Of a stretch of 64,000 nt of DNA, positions 52,698-61,336 are shown piece by piece. Within the stretch, counting starts at the first letter, position 1, and each line of letters opens with the position of its first letter. Under the pieces are notes generated by a model, which worked only from the letters and a program-made list of their open reading frames with translations, was not told where the DNA came from and did not search any database. The DNA is from Actinomycetes bacterium (GTDB lineage: Bacteria > Actinomycetota > Acidimicrobiia > Acidimicrobiales > RAAP-2): the NCBI GenBank assembly GCA_021806045.1, contig JAJZDI010000001.1, positions 256,518 through 320,517 of the forward strand, given 5' to 3'. A program made the translations under genes and the position numbers.

Positions 52698-54200
52698 TCA
52701 CAGGTCGTTGCCGGCGTATGACAGGTTGAAGCTCTTGTTGGCCAGCGGGAAGTCCGGGACGATCGTGTCCGCCAGGGCGACCGACAGCGCCGGCCAGGTG
52801 AGGAAGGAGGGGTCGACGACCTTGCAACGAACGACGTGGCCGGCGTCGATCTCGACCCGGTGGACGATCGTCCCCCGCCAGGCCTCGACGATCCCCATAC
52901 CCGAACCGCTTCGTCGGCCCACGTCGCCGGCACTGGCATCGAGCGACCGGACGCTCCCGCCCAGCTCGGCGACGAGCCGGAGCGAGGCGGCGACCTCGCC
53001 GGCGCGGACCGAGAAGCGCGCCAGCACATCGCCGCCCTCCTCGACGATCGGCACCAGGCCGGGCCCGAAGTCGACGAAGGGATGCGCCACCCGGGCATCG
53101 ACCGGGAGCCCCGAGGCCCGGGCGACGACCCCGAGGGCTCCGATCGTCCTGGCGTCGTCGCTGGACAGGAGGGCCGTCCCCGTGAAGCGGTCCATCACCA
53201 CGGTGTTGGACGTGGCCAGCTCGACGAGCTCGTCGACCAGGCCCCCCACCTCGGCGAGTTCCGCCTCGGTGGGAAGCCGGCGCACGGTCGCCGCGCCGGG
53301 CCGGATGGCGCCGCGCAGCAGCCGATGCCCGGTGACCTCGCCGGCCAGGCGCAGCAGTCGCTCACGCAGCGTGAGCGCACGGGCGTGGGCGACGCCGAAG
53401 CCCACGTCGTTGCAGAGGGCACCCAGGTCGGCGACGTGGTTGGTGATCCGCTCGAGCTCGACCACGATCGCCCGCAGCAGCTGCGCGTCCGTCGGGGTCT
53501 CGACGCACAGGGCGTCCTCGACGGCCAGGCAGTAGGCGAGGGTGTGGCCGGCGGCCGTGTCACCCGAGATGCGCTCGGCGAGGACCACGCCGTCGGCGAC
53601 GGCGCGACCTTCGAAGAGGCGCTCGATGCCACGGTGGACGAACCACAGGCGTGCCTTCATCTTGAGGATCGTCTCGCCGACCACGGAGAACCGGAAGTGA
53701 CCGGGCTCGATCAGGCCGGCGTGGACCGGTCCGACGGGGATCTCGTAGACGCCCGGCCCCTCCACGGGGACGAAGGGGAATGGCTCGGCATCGATCAGCA
53801 TGGGCGGCGTCGGACCGGCGTCGCCGCGCATCGGGTGCCAGTGCGGCGGCCAGTGCTGGTGCCGCACGAGCGGGCGCAGGAAGGGGTGGCCGACCGGCTC
53901 GATGCCGAACAGGTCGGCCAGTTCCCGCTCGAAGCGGCTGGCGGGGAAGGACAGGGCGGCGAGTGACGGGACGGCGGGATGGGCCGGGTCCAGCCGGACC
54001 TGCAACTCGACCCGCCGATCGGGCGGCCCGGCGCAGAAGGCGTACACCACCCGCAGGGCGTGCCCGTCGTCGTGCCCGGCGACTAGGGCGAGACGGAAGC
54101 CGGCATGGAGGAGCTCCCGCGCTCGGGTAGGGAGGTCGCCGGTGGCGATGAGCTCGCTGGTGCGCTGCGGCGCGGGGTCCGCCAGCCGGTGGGGCGTCAC
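52698..54200 (-). CDS. hycE: HycE-like large subunit of a hydrogenase-related membrane complex, without Ni-binding cysteines
   Basis: 500 residues. A NuoC-like N-terminal domain (FERELADLFGIEPVGHPFLRPL) is fused to a NuoD/hydrogenase large-subunit domain (GPVHAGLIEPGHFRF, HRGIERLFEGR, VELERITNHVADLG). The two Ni-binding CxxC pairs are replaced: residues 212-215 read SGDT after ERI, and 465-468 read SFLT after DP. It therefore cannot hold a NiFe centre. The length and cysteine loss match M. tuberculosis Rv0087. GTG 54200 overlaps the hycQ stop as GTGA. Last gene of the operon. Confidence 0.93.
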   Translation of the reverse strand: MTPHRLADPAPQRTSELIATGDLPTRARELLHAGFRLALVAGHDDGHALRVVYAFCAGPPDRRVELQVRLDPAHPAVPSLAALSFPASRFERELADLFGIEPVGHPFLRPLVRHQHWPPHWHPMRGDAGPTPPMLIDAEPFPFVPVEGPGVYEIPVGPVHAGLIEPGHFRFSVVGETILKMKARLWFVHRGIERLFEGRAVADGVVLAERISGDTAAGHTLAYCLAVEDALCVETPTDAQLLRAIVVELERITNHVADLGALCNDVGFGVAHARALTLRERLLRLAGEVTGHRLLRGAIRPGAATVRRLPTEAELAEVGGLVDELVELATSNTVVMDRFTGTALLSSDDARTIGALGVVARASGLPVDARVAHPFVDFGPGLVPIVEEGGDVLARFSVRAGEVAASLRLVAELGGSVRSLDASAGDVGRRSGSGMGIVEAWRGTIVHRVEIDAGHVVRCKVVDPSFLTWPALSVALADTIVPDFPLANKSFNLSYAGNDL

Positions 54201-55660
54201 CTGACGACGACCCGGGCAGCGGCGGCGAGCAGCGACTGGAGCGGCCATGCGGACAGCCCGAAGGCGGCGCAGGCGACGAGGCCGCCGACGAGCGGGATGC
54301 CGACCAGGCGCGATGTCGCCGAGGGGCGCGCGTCCGGGCCGCCGCCGAGGAGGAGGTGGCGCCCGTGCGCCATCACGGCGGCGAAGATGACGGCCATCGC
54401 CAGGAGCGACAGACCCGCTGCCCAGCCGAGCCCTACCGCCAGCTCGCCCCGGATCATGTTGAGCTCGCTCACGAACAGGCTGAAGGGCGGCAGGCCCAAC
54501 AGGGCGACGAGGCCGAAGCCGAAGATCCCGCCGAGCAGCGGCCGGCGGGCAAGGAGGGCGGCGATGCCGTCGATCTCACTGGTGCCTTCGACCAGGAGGA
54601 TCTCGCCCGAAGCGAGGAAGAGCACGGCCTTGGCCAGTCCGTGGCCAAGGATGTGCAGCAGGACGGCGGCGATGGCGAGCGTGGTGCCTGCGGCCGCGCC
54701 CAGGGCGATGAGGCCCATGTGCTCGATGCTGTGGTACGCCAGCATCCGCTTGACGTCGCGCTGCGTGAGGAGCAGCGAGGCGGCCACGAGGAGGGACGCG
54801 AGGCCCATGATGACGAAGAGGGTCCGGGTGTAGCCGGGACCGAGCGCCCCGTCAGCGACCACTTTGAAGCGCAGGAGCGCGTAGAAGGCGACGGTGAGCA
54901 GCACGCCCGACATGAGGGCCGACACGGGGGCGGGTGCCTGGCTGTGGGCGTCGGGCAGCCAGCTGTGCATGGGGGCGAGCCCGACCTTGGTGCCGTAGCC
55001 CAGGACCAGGAGCGCCATGGCGAGGCGCACGACGGCCGGATCGAGGTGGTGCGATGCGTGCACGAGCGAGGTCCAGTCGAGCACGGAGGCCCCCGTCGGG
55101 TGACCGGGCACGTGGAGGGCGGCGAAGTAGACGAGCACGGTGCCGAGGAACGCCAGCGCGATGCCGACCGAGCAGATGAGCACGTACTTCCACGAGGCCT
55201 CGAGAGCCTTGTCGCTCCGGCGGTGGCCGACGAGGAAGGTGGTGGCGATCGTCGTCGCCTCGACCGCCACCCACAGTGCCCCGAGGTTGGCGGCGAGGAC
55301 CGCCGCCAGCATGCAGGTGATGAACGCCTGGACGAGGAAGCTGTAGAGCGAGGCGTGCCGCGCGCCGTGCCCGCCGCGGGCGATCTCCGCCTCGAGGTAG
55401 CGGATCGACTGGATCGACGCCAGGAGCGAGATGACGCCGATCACCACGACCATGAAGGCGCTCAGGGCGTCGGCGCGGAGGGCGCCGTCGAGTCCGCTGG
55501 CCACGTGGTGCCGGCTGGCCTGGGCGGCGAGGGCGATGCCGAGGCCGAGCACGACGGCGTCGGCCAGTGCCATCGTCCAACCGACGGCGCGGCGCCAGGG
55601 GAGCGCGGCGGCCAGGACGCCGGCGGCCAGCGGGACGGCGAGGAGTGCGGACACGATCAT
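54197..55660 (-). CDS. hycQ: Antiporter-like membrane subunit (HycQ/HyfF type)
   Basis: 487 residues, about 14 membrane helices, NuoL/M/N family. The proton-channel Glu is in LWVAVEATTIAT and the Lys in GYGTKVGLAPMHSWLPDAH; LSGVLLTVAFYALLR-type helices follow. It should pump or conduct ions in the complex. ATG 55660 overlaps the hycP stop by one base. Equivalent to Rv0086. Confidence 0.92.
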   Translation of the reverse strand: MIVSALLAVPLAAGVLAAALPWRRAVGWTMALADAVVLGLGIALAAQASRHHVASGLDGALRADALSAFMVVVIGVISLLASIQSIRYLEAEIARGGHGARHASLYSFLVQAFITCMLAAVLAANLGALWVAVEATTIATTFLVGHRRSDKALEASWKYVLICSVGIALAFLGTVLVYFAALHVPGHPTGASVLDWTSLVHASHHLDPAVVRLAMALLVLGYGTKVGLAPMHSWLPDAHSQAPAPVSALMSGVLLTVAFYALLRFKVVADGALGPGYTRTLFVIMGLASLLVAASLLLTQRDVKRMLAYHSIEHMGLIALGAAAGTTLAIAAVLLHILGHGLAKAVLFLASGEILLVEGTSEIDGIAALLARRPLLGGIFGFGLVALLGLPPFSLFVSELNMIRGELAVGLGWAAGLSLLAMAVIFAAVMAHGRHLLLGGGPDARPSATSRLVGIPLVGGLVACAAFGLSAWPLQSLLAAAARVVVR

Positions 55661-56319
55661 CAGTCGTGGAGCTCCCGGAGCTGGTCGAGGTCGACGTGGC
55701 CGAATCGTGCCCGCATCGTGGTGGCGAGGACCTGGAGCACGACCACGACCAGGAGGACGTCCAGGGAGGTACCCAGCTCGACGAGGAGCGGCACCCCGGC
55801 AGTGAGGAGGAACGCCAGGAGGGCCACCCCGTTGTCGACGAGCAGGAGGCCGACGATCTGGGAGACGGCCTTCCTCCGGGTGACGAGCACGAAGAACCCG
55901 ACGAGCACGGTGGCGAGCCCGAGCGGTGCCAGGCGGGTGAGCGGATCGGGCATGAGCGCGGTGAGCTGGCCGGCCACCAGGTAGGAGAGGATGACGAGGC
56001 CGGCGGCGGCGACGAGGGAAGCGGGGACGTTCACGAGGGGCGCCGTTTCCCGGCTCCCGGGGTCGGCGCGCACCACCCGTGCGAGCAGGCCGGGGATGAC
56101 CAGCCCCTTGGTGACCAGCACGACGCCGGCGACGACGCCCAGGCCGACGTCGCCGCCGGTGGCGGCGAGGATGGCGGCCAGGGCCGCCAGCGCGATGCCC
56201 TGGAGCGCCAGCACGGAGGTGAGGGAGCGCAGGTCCTTCCGCCAGAGGGCGAGGATGGCACCGGCGAGCACCACCCCGGCAGCCAGCTCCACCCCGTCGA
56301 GCGCAGCACCGGAGATCAT
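55660..56319 (-). CDS. hycP: HycP/HyfE-like membrane subunit
   Basis: 219 residues with about six to seven membrane helices; Rv0085 has 220. The helix with GLLLVDNGVALLAFLL resembles the NuoK-like part of HyfE. ATG 56319 overlaps the hycD stop as ATGA. Confidence 0.88.
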   Translation of the reverse strand: MISGAALDGVELAAGVVLAGAILALWRKDLRSLTSVLALQGIALAALAAILAATGGDVGLGVVAGVVLVTKGLVIPGLLARVVRADPGSRETAPLVNVPASLVAAAGLVILSYLVAGQLTALMPDPLTRLAPLGLATVLVGFFVLVTRRKAVSQIVGLLLVDNGVALLAFLLTAGVPLLVELGTSLDVLLVVVVLQVLATTMRARFGHVDLDQLRELHD

Positions 56320-57302
56320 CGGGCCACCAGTCCGGTCGTCACGGCCACCACGGCGAGGACGAAGCCGCCGGCCAGGAGCTCGGGAACCCGGAAGAGCCGG
56401 ACCTTCGCCGTCGAGACCTCGACGAGGGCGATGAGCGTGGCGATGGCTGCGGCCTTGGCGCCGAGGGCGACGAGCCCGACCAGGACGGCGAGCGGCCCGC
56501 CGGACCCGCCGATGCCCCAGGGGAAGAACAGGTTGGCTACCAGCCCGAGCAGCAGGCCGAGGCGCATCGCCTCGCCCACAGTGACGAGGGCGAGGTCGGT
56601 TCCTGCGTACTCGAGGATCATCGCCTCGTGGATCATGGTGAGCTCGAGGTGCGTCGAGGGGTTGTCGACCGGGATCCGGCCCGTCTCGGCGATGACCACG
56701 ACGACGAGGGCGACGAGGGCGAGGAGCCGCTGCGGGCTGGCCAGCCATCCGGGGTGGGCCAGGCTGGCGGCGACGATGTCCGGCAGGTTGGAGGAGTGGG
56801 CCTGGACGGCGAGGGCCAGGATCGCGACGAGTAGTGCCGGTTCGGAGATGGCGCCGATGGTCATGGCCCGGCTCGATCCCATGCCGCCGAACGCGGTGCC
56901 GGCATCGAGGCCGCCGAGGGCGAGCGCGACCGATCCCATGAGCAGGAGGTAGACGACGACGAAGACGTCGGCGCCACCTGCGATGGCAGGTCGGGTGGTG
57001 ACGAGCGGGGTGACGGCGGCACCCACCGCACCGGAGGCGACGAGCACGAGCGGCGCCAGGCCGGAAACGGCGCTCGTGTGCTCGGCCCGGATGGCCTCCT
57101 TCCGCATCAGCTTGCGAAGGTCCCGGAGCCCCTGGGTGATGGGAGGACCGACGCGGCCCTCGGCGCGGGCCCGCACCTTGCCCATCAGCCCGAGCAGCAG
57201 CGGGCCGCCGGCGGCGACGGCGGCCACCTGGAGGACCGATGCGCCGATCCTGGCCCAGATGCCCGGGCTCGCGGCGCCGAGGGCGGCGAGTGTCGCGGTC
57301 AC
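56316..57302 (-). CDS. hycD: NuoH/HycD-like membrane subunit
   Basis: 328 residues, about eight helices. Loop signatures are RAEGRVGPPITQGLRDL, ETGRIPVDNPSTHLELTMIH and EAMILEYAG, the charged loops that form the quinone-side interface in complex I. Links the peripheral arm to the antiporter subunits. GTG 57302 overlaps the hyfB-like stop as GTGA. Equivalent to Rv0084. Confidence 0.92.
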   Translation of the reverse strand: MTATLAALGAASPGIWARIGASVLQVAAVAAGGPLLLGLMGKVRARAEGRVGPPITQGLRDLRKLMRKEAIRAEHTSAVSGLAPLVLVASGAVGAAVTPLVTTRPAIAGGADVFVVVYLLLMGSVALALGGLDAGTAFGGMGSSRAMTIGAISEPALLVAILALAVQAHSSNLPDIVAASLAHPGWLASPQRLLALVALVVVVIAETGRIPVDNPSTHLELTMIHEAMILEYAGTDLALVTVGEAMRLGLLLGLVANLFFPWGIGGSGGPLAVLVGLVALGAKAAAIATLIALVEVSTAKVRLFRVPELLAGGFVLAVVAVTTGLVAR

Positions 57303-59311
57303 GCCAGGACGACCAGGATCAGCACCAACGCGGCGAAGCCGAAGGCGAGGTAGCGGTGCACGCTGCCGTTGGGGACCCGCCGGGCCAGGCGCCCCCACCA
57401 GGAGACGGCACCGATGACGGGCCGGTAGGCGACGCGCTCGACGGCGTCGTCCACGCGCTGGTAGTAGGAGACGGCCTGGGTGACGTAGGCCGACTCGACC
57501 GTGTGGGTGACCTCGAGGTCGCGGTCGGGTCGCAGCACGTCGGCGAAGACCCGCTGGAGCGGCTCGGCGAAGGACGTCGCGGTGATCTCCATGCGGGCCG
57601 TCTGCAGCTCCCGCCCGCACCCCCACGCCTCGGCCCGCCGGGGTCGGCGGAGCTCGGCCCGCCGGGGGGCGAGCCGGATCACACCCCACGCCACGATGAT
57701 CCCGGCAAGGAGACCCTCGACGAGCAACGCCGGCTCGATGGCGCCGTGCAGGGAGGCGAGATCGAGCCCGAGACCAACCCGGAGCGTGGTCGGCGCCCCC
57801 CCGGCGAAGCCGGCTGCCGCTGCCCGGTCGAGTGCGGGGAGGGCCACGCCGGGGACGACGCCGAGCACCACACAACCGCCGGCGAGGAGGCCCATGCCGG
57901 CCAGCATCGAGGGCCCGACCTCCCTGGCACCGCCGGCGCGCTCGGAGCGGGGCTGGCCGAGGAACCCGACCCCGAGCGCCTTCACGAACGCCGTCGCCGT
58001 GAGCCCGCCGGTGATGGCCAGGGCGGCGACTCCGGCCAGCAGGGTGGCATCGGTGACGGCGGACCGGGAGGCGAAGCCGTGCAGGAGCCCTTCGAGGAGG
58101 AGCCACTCGCTGGCGAACCCGTTCAGACCGGGAAGCGCCCCGATCGAGAGTGCCCCGATCCCGAACAAGGCGGTCACCGCCGGCATGCGGCGGGCGAGCC
58201 CACCCAGGCGGTCGAGATCGCGCGTCCCCGTCGCGTGCTGGACGGCCCCGGCCCCGAAGAACAGGAGACCTTTGAAGAGCGCGTGGTTCACCAGATGGAA
58301 CAGCGCGGCGAGGAGCACCAGCCCGGCCAGCATCCGCTCACCGCCGGCTGCAAGCGCGCCGGCCGCCCCGACCCCGATGAGGACGAGGCCCATGTTGTCG
58401 ACCGTCGAGTACGCCAGGAGGCGCTTGGTGTCGGTGCTGGCCGCGGCGTGGACGGCACCGAAGAATGCCGACACCACGCCGAGGGCGGCGACCACCACCC
58501 ACCACCATGACTGCCCGCCACCGAGGAGGACTCCGCCGACGCGCAGGATGCCGTAGACGCCGAGGTTGACCATCGCTCCCGACATGAGCGCGGAGACGGG
58601 GCTCGGAGCCTCCGGATGGGCGCGGGGCAGCCAGACGTGCAACGGCACGGCCCCGGCCTTGGAGGCGAAGCCGATCAGGGTGAGGACGAAGACGGTGGAC
58701 GACAACGGCACCGAGAGTCGCCCACGATGGGAGGCGATGGTCGCGAACGTCTGCCCCCCGGCGTGGTCGGCCAGCAGCACCAGGCCGAGGAGGATCGCGG
58801 CAGCACCGATGTGGGTCATCGCCGCGTACCACTGGGCGGCGTCGCGCGTCTCAGGTCGGCGGCGGTGATCGGTGAGCAGGGCGAGCAGCGACGTCAACGC
58901 CATGAGCTCCCAGGCGACCATGAAGGTCGCCACGCTCGCCGCCGCCGGGACGAGGAGCAAGGTCGCGAGGAACGCGGGGAGCATCGCCGTGGCGGTCCTG
59001 CTCGGCGTCGCGTGGGCCCCGTAGCCGACGGAGTACCACGAGGCCGCCAGCCCCACGCCGGCGGTGGTGGCGATGAACAGGGCCCCCAGCGGGTCGAGGG
59101 AGAGGTCGACGCCGGTGAGGGGAAGGACCTGTGCTGTGTGCAGGCCGGAGGTGTGACCGGAGACCAGGACGTGGACGGCGCCGACGAGCACGGCCACGCA
59201 CGCCGCCGCGCTCAGCGCGGCTGCACCGGGGAGGCGGTGCCGGTCGGGCAGGACGGCGCCGACGAGGGCGGCGACGACGGCGATGCCGATGCCGATGAGG
59301 TACGCCGTCAT
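57299..59311 (-). CDS. Large antiporter-like membrane subunit (HyfB type)
   Basis: 670 residues, about 15 membrane helices. Conserved Glu in FMVAWELMALTS, Lys in GFASKAGAVPLHVWLPRAH and a HALFKGLLFFGAGA helix mark it as a NuoL/HyfB proton-translocating subunit. A C-terminal helical extension precedes a last membrane helix. Start is ATG 59311, or TTG 59317, which overlaps the upstream stop as TTGA. Equivalent to Rv0083 (640 residues). Confidence 0.92.
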   Translation of the reverse strand: MTAYLIGIGIAVVAALVGAVLPDRHRLPGAAALSAAACVAVLVGAVHVLVSGHTSGLHTAQVLPLTGVDLSLDPLGALFIATTAGVGLAASWYSVGYGAHATPSRTATAMLPAFLATLLLVPAAASVATFMVAWELMALTSLLALLTDHRRRPETRDAAQWYAAMTHIGAAAILLGLVLLADHAGGQTFATIASHRGRLSVPLSSTVFVLTLIGFASKAGAVPLHVWLPRAHPEAPSPVSALMSGAMVNLGVYGILRVGGVLLGGGQSWWWVVVAALGVVSAFFGAVHAAASTDTKRLLAYSTVDNMGLVLIGVGAAGALAAGGERMLAGLVLLAALFHLVNHALFKGLLFFGAGAVQHATGTRDLDRLGGLARRMPAVTALFGIGALSIGALPGLNGFASEWLLLEGLLHGFASRSAVTDATLLAGVAALAITGGLTATAFVKALGVGFLGQPRSERAGGAREVGPSMLAGMGLLAGGCVVLGVVPGVALPALDRAAAAGFAGGAPTTLRVGLGLDLASLHGAIEPALLVEGLLAGIIVAWGVIRLAPRRAELRRPRRAEAWGCGRELQTARMEITATSFAEPLQRVFADVLRPDRDLEVTHTVESAYVTQAVSYYQRVDDAVERVAYRPVIGAVSWWGRLARRVPNGSVHRYLAFGFAALVLILVVLA

Positions 59312-59313
59312 GC

Positions 59314-59808
59314 TCAACGTCCGGTGAGCCCCCGCAGCGCCTCGATGATCACCGGGGGCTCAGGCGGGCAACCGGGGATCTCCACGTCGACGGGGACGAC
59401 GTCGCCGACCGTCCCGGTCACGCCGTAGGCGCCGGTGAAGACCCCACCGTCCACCGCGCAGTCGCCGCAGGCGATCACGATCCGCGGCCGGGGAACGGCC
59501 TCGAGGGTCGTCCGGAGCGGGGTCGCCATGTTCGTCGTGACCACACCGGTGACGAGCAGGCCGTCGGCGTGCCGGGGCGAGGCCACCAGGCGGACCCCGA
59601 AGCGCCCGGCGTCCCAGACCGGCGAGAAGGCCTGGGCGATCTCCACCTCGCAGCCGTTGCAGGAGCCTGCGTCGACGTGGCGCAACTGTGCCGACCCCGG
59701 GAACCGGGCTGGTGCCGCAGTGCCTGGGGGGGCGACTGCCTCGGTGACCGGATGCCCGCGTAGGGCAGCGAGCAGGGGGAGGCGACGCACAGTTGACGAA
59801 GTTATCAT
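59314..59808 (-). CDS. NuoB/hydrogenase small-subunit-like iron-sulfur protein
   Basis: 164 residues. Likely [4Fe-4S] ligands are in GSCNGCEVEI, ACGDCAV and PGCPPEP, so the proximal cluster appears complete. It would carry electrons between the cysteine-less large subunit and an unknown donor or acceptor. ATG 59808 lies inside a perfect dyad. First structural gene; equivalent to Rv0082 (159 residues). Confidence 0.9.
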   Translation of the reverse strand: MITSSTVRRLPLLAALRGHPVTEAVAPPGTAAPARFPGSAQLRHVDAGSCNGCEVEIAQAFSPVWDAGRFGVRLVASPRHADGLLVTGVVTTNMATPLRTTLEAVPRPRIVIACGDCAVDGGVFTGAYGVTGTVGDVVPVDVEIPGCPPEPPVIIEALRGLTGR

Positions 59809-59821
59809 GCAGTCACATGAT
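59804..59821. promoter_or_regulatory. Operator-like dyad ATCATG-N6-CATGAT at the start of the complex operon
   Basis: Perfect 6+6 inverted repeat; its left arm covers the start codon (59806-59808) and its right arm the likely -10 region on the minus strand (TCATGT, 6 bases before ATG). It lies 119 bases downstream of the arsR stop, and the ArsR product is the obvious candidate ligand. Confidence 0.6.
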
Positions 59822-59939
59822 CAAGTACTCCCGGATGTCCACGGCGATCGACGGGACGGTCACGCCGCTGGCCACGTGGGCGCGGGGCGACGTGCAGGGG
59901 TGACGGAGGATCGCGCCTGGCGGCGCGCGGACCGGGCTG

Positions 59940-60311
59940 TCAGCGGGCCGAGCGCCGTCGAGGAGGCGCCGTGCGTTCCACGAACTCCAGGCCCTCGAGC
60001 TCGGCCAGGAGCTGGCGGGATTCGGCCAGCGTGCTCGTGAGGATCGACTTCGCCACCTCGAGCAGCTCGAAGATCCGGGGGTCGGTGACCGAGTAGAGGA
60101 CCGTCGACCCCACCTTGCGGCTCTGCAGAACGTTGGCTCGCCGGAGGATCCCGAGTTGCTGGGACAGGTGTGACGCCTCGAGACCGACCTCGGGGATCAG
60201 CTCGCCCACCGACCGCTCCCCGTCCCGGAGCAGCTCCAGCACCCGGATGCGCGCCGGGTGGGCCAGCGTCTTGAAGAAGTCCGCCTTCACCTGGTAGATC
60301 GGCTGGGTCAC
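59940..60311 (-). CDS. ArsR-family regulator (Rv0081-like)
   Basis: 123 residues; Rv0081 has 114. Winged helix-turn-helix: FFKTLAHPARIRVLELL, GERSVGELIPEVGLEASHLSQQLGIL (recognition helix) and VGSTVLYSVTDPRIFELL. The metal-sensing ELCVC-type cysteines are absent; the protein has no Cys, so it is not a classical metal sensor. It precedes the complex operon on the same strand, as in M. tuberculosis, where Rv0081 controls the locus and belongs to the hypoxia network. GTG 60311 has GGAGG about 10 bases upstream. Confidence 0.88.
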   Translation of the reverse strand: MTQPIYQVKADFFKTLAHPARIRVLELLRDGERSVGELIPEVGLEASHLSQQLGILRRANVLQSRKVGSTVLYSVTDPRIFELLEVAKSILTSTLAESRQLLAELEGLEFVERTAPPRRRSAR

Positions 60312-60586
60312 CGACCCCAGTCCTCCTCGACCGGTGGAACTGGTGACTGGCCGGAGCACCCACCATCGGGCATGCCCGCACGTGACGAACGCATCAACTC
60401 GTGAAGGTATCAGCTGTGTCCGGCCGGCCGCCCATGGACAGCGGCGTGGAACGCGGGGGCGAGCGTCCGGCAGGAGCGGTACCGTCGCGATCACGAGAGG
60501 ATCCGAAGCGCGATCCGGGCAAAGCGTCGCCAGCGCACCGTATCGGCGCTGAACGTGAACCCGTCCCGCCGGGAAGGGGATTCGAG

Positions 60587-61336
60587 ATGGTCCAGCCGGT
60601 CTCCATGCCGTGGTCGACGCCGGTCTTCCCCCCGCCACCCCATGCGTGGAACGGGGTGCGGACGGCGGTCTTCCCCTTCGCCATCGATGTCGACGCCGTG
60701 CGGGCCGTCCTGCCGCCGGCACTCGAAGCGGCGGAGGGGGTTGGCATGGTCGCGCTCCTCTCCTATCCGTGGGGAGCGAACATCCGCATCCACCCCTTCA
60801 ACGAGGCGGTCGTCCTCGTTCCCGCGCGCTGCAACGGCCAGCTCGGCACCTACGTCCCCTTCATCTACGTCACGACCGACGAGGCCCTCATCGCCGGGCG
60901 CGAAGCGGCCGGCTGGCCGAAGAAGCTGGCCGAGATCACCTGGGAGCGCGATGGCGATCGCGTCCGGGTGGCGGTGGTGAGGTGGGGGAGGACGCTGCTC
61001 GCATTCGACGGTGAGGTGAACGTGGACCTCCCCGCGGATGCCGACCTCGCCGGGCTCGCCGGGCTCGCCGGGGAGCCCGTCCCCACCTTCAACTACAAGC
61101 TGGTCCCCGGCCCTGGGGACGAGATCGAAGTCGAGGAGGTCACCGCCACGACGCTCGAGATCGTTCCGAGCGCGATCGAGGTCGGCATGGGCACCCTCGT
61201 GGCCGCATCGTCCGAGGACGACCCGGTGGCATCCGTTGTGCCGTCGGCCGGGGGCCCCTTCGCCGCCCTGGTGTCCGACAACACGATCCCCTGCGGGACG
61301 GTGGTCCACCGGGTCGACGGGCGGGTGCGGCGATGA
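60587..61336 (+). CDS. Acetoacetate decarboxylase family protein
   Basis: 249 residues. The Schiff-base Lys is in REAAGWPKKLAEI, the KK pair typical of true decarboxylases. PYVTTDEALIAGRE-like and VPTFNYKLVPGP blocks support the fold. It may convert acetoacetate to acetone and CO2, or act on a related beta-keto acid. ATG 60587 has AAGGGGA 7 bases upstream; the frame is open to 60401 but non-homologous. The stop overlaps the dehydrogenase start (ATGA). Confidence 0.85.
   Translation: MVQPVSMPWSTPVFPPPPHAWNGVRTAVFPFAIDVDAVRAVLPPALEAAEGVGMVALLSYPWGANIRIHPFNEAVVLVPARCNGQLGTYVPFIYVTTDEALIAGREAAGWPKKLAEITWERDGDRVRVAVVRWGRTLLAFDGEVNVDLPADADLAGLAGLAGEPVPTFNYKLVPGPGDEIEVEEVTATTLEIVPSAIEVGMGTLVAASSEDDPVASVVPSAGGPFAALVSDNTIPCGTVVHRVDGRVRR

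Noticed and set aside
52698-60311. A functional NiFe hydrogenase or formate hydrogenlyase
   Set aside because: All four Ni-binding cysteines are missing in the large subunit and no formate dehydrogenase is present.
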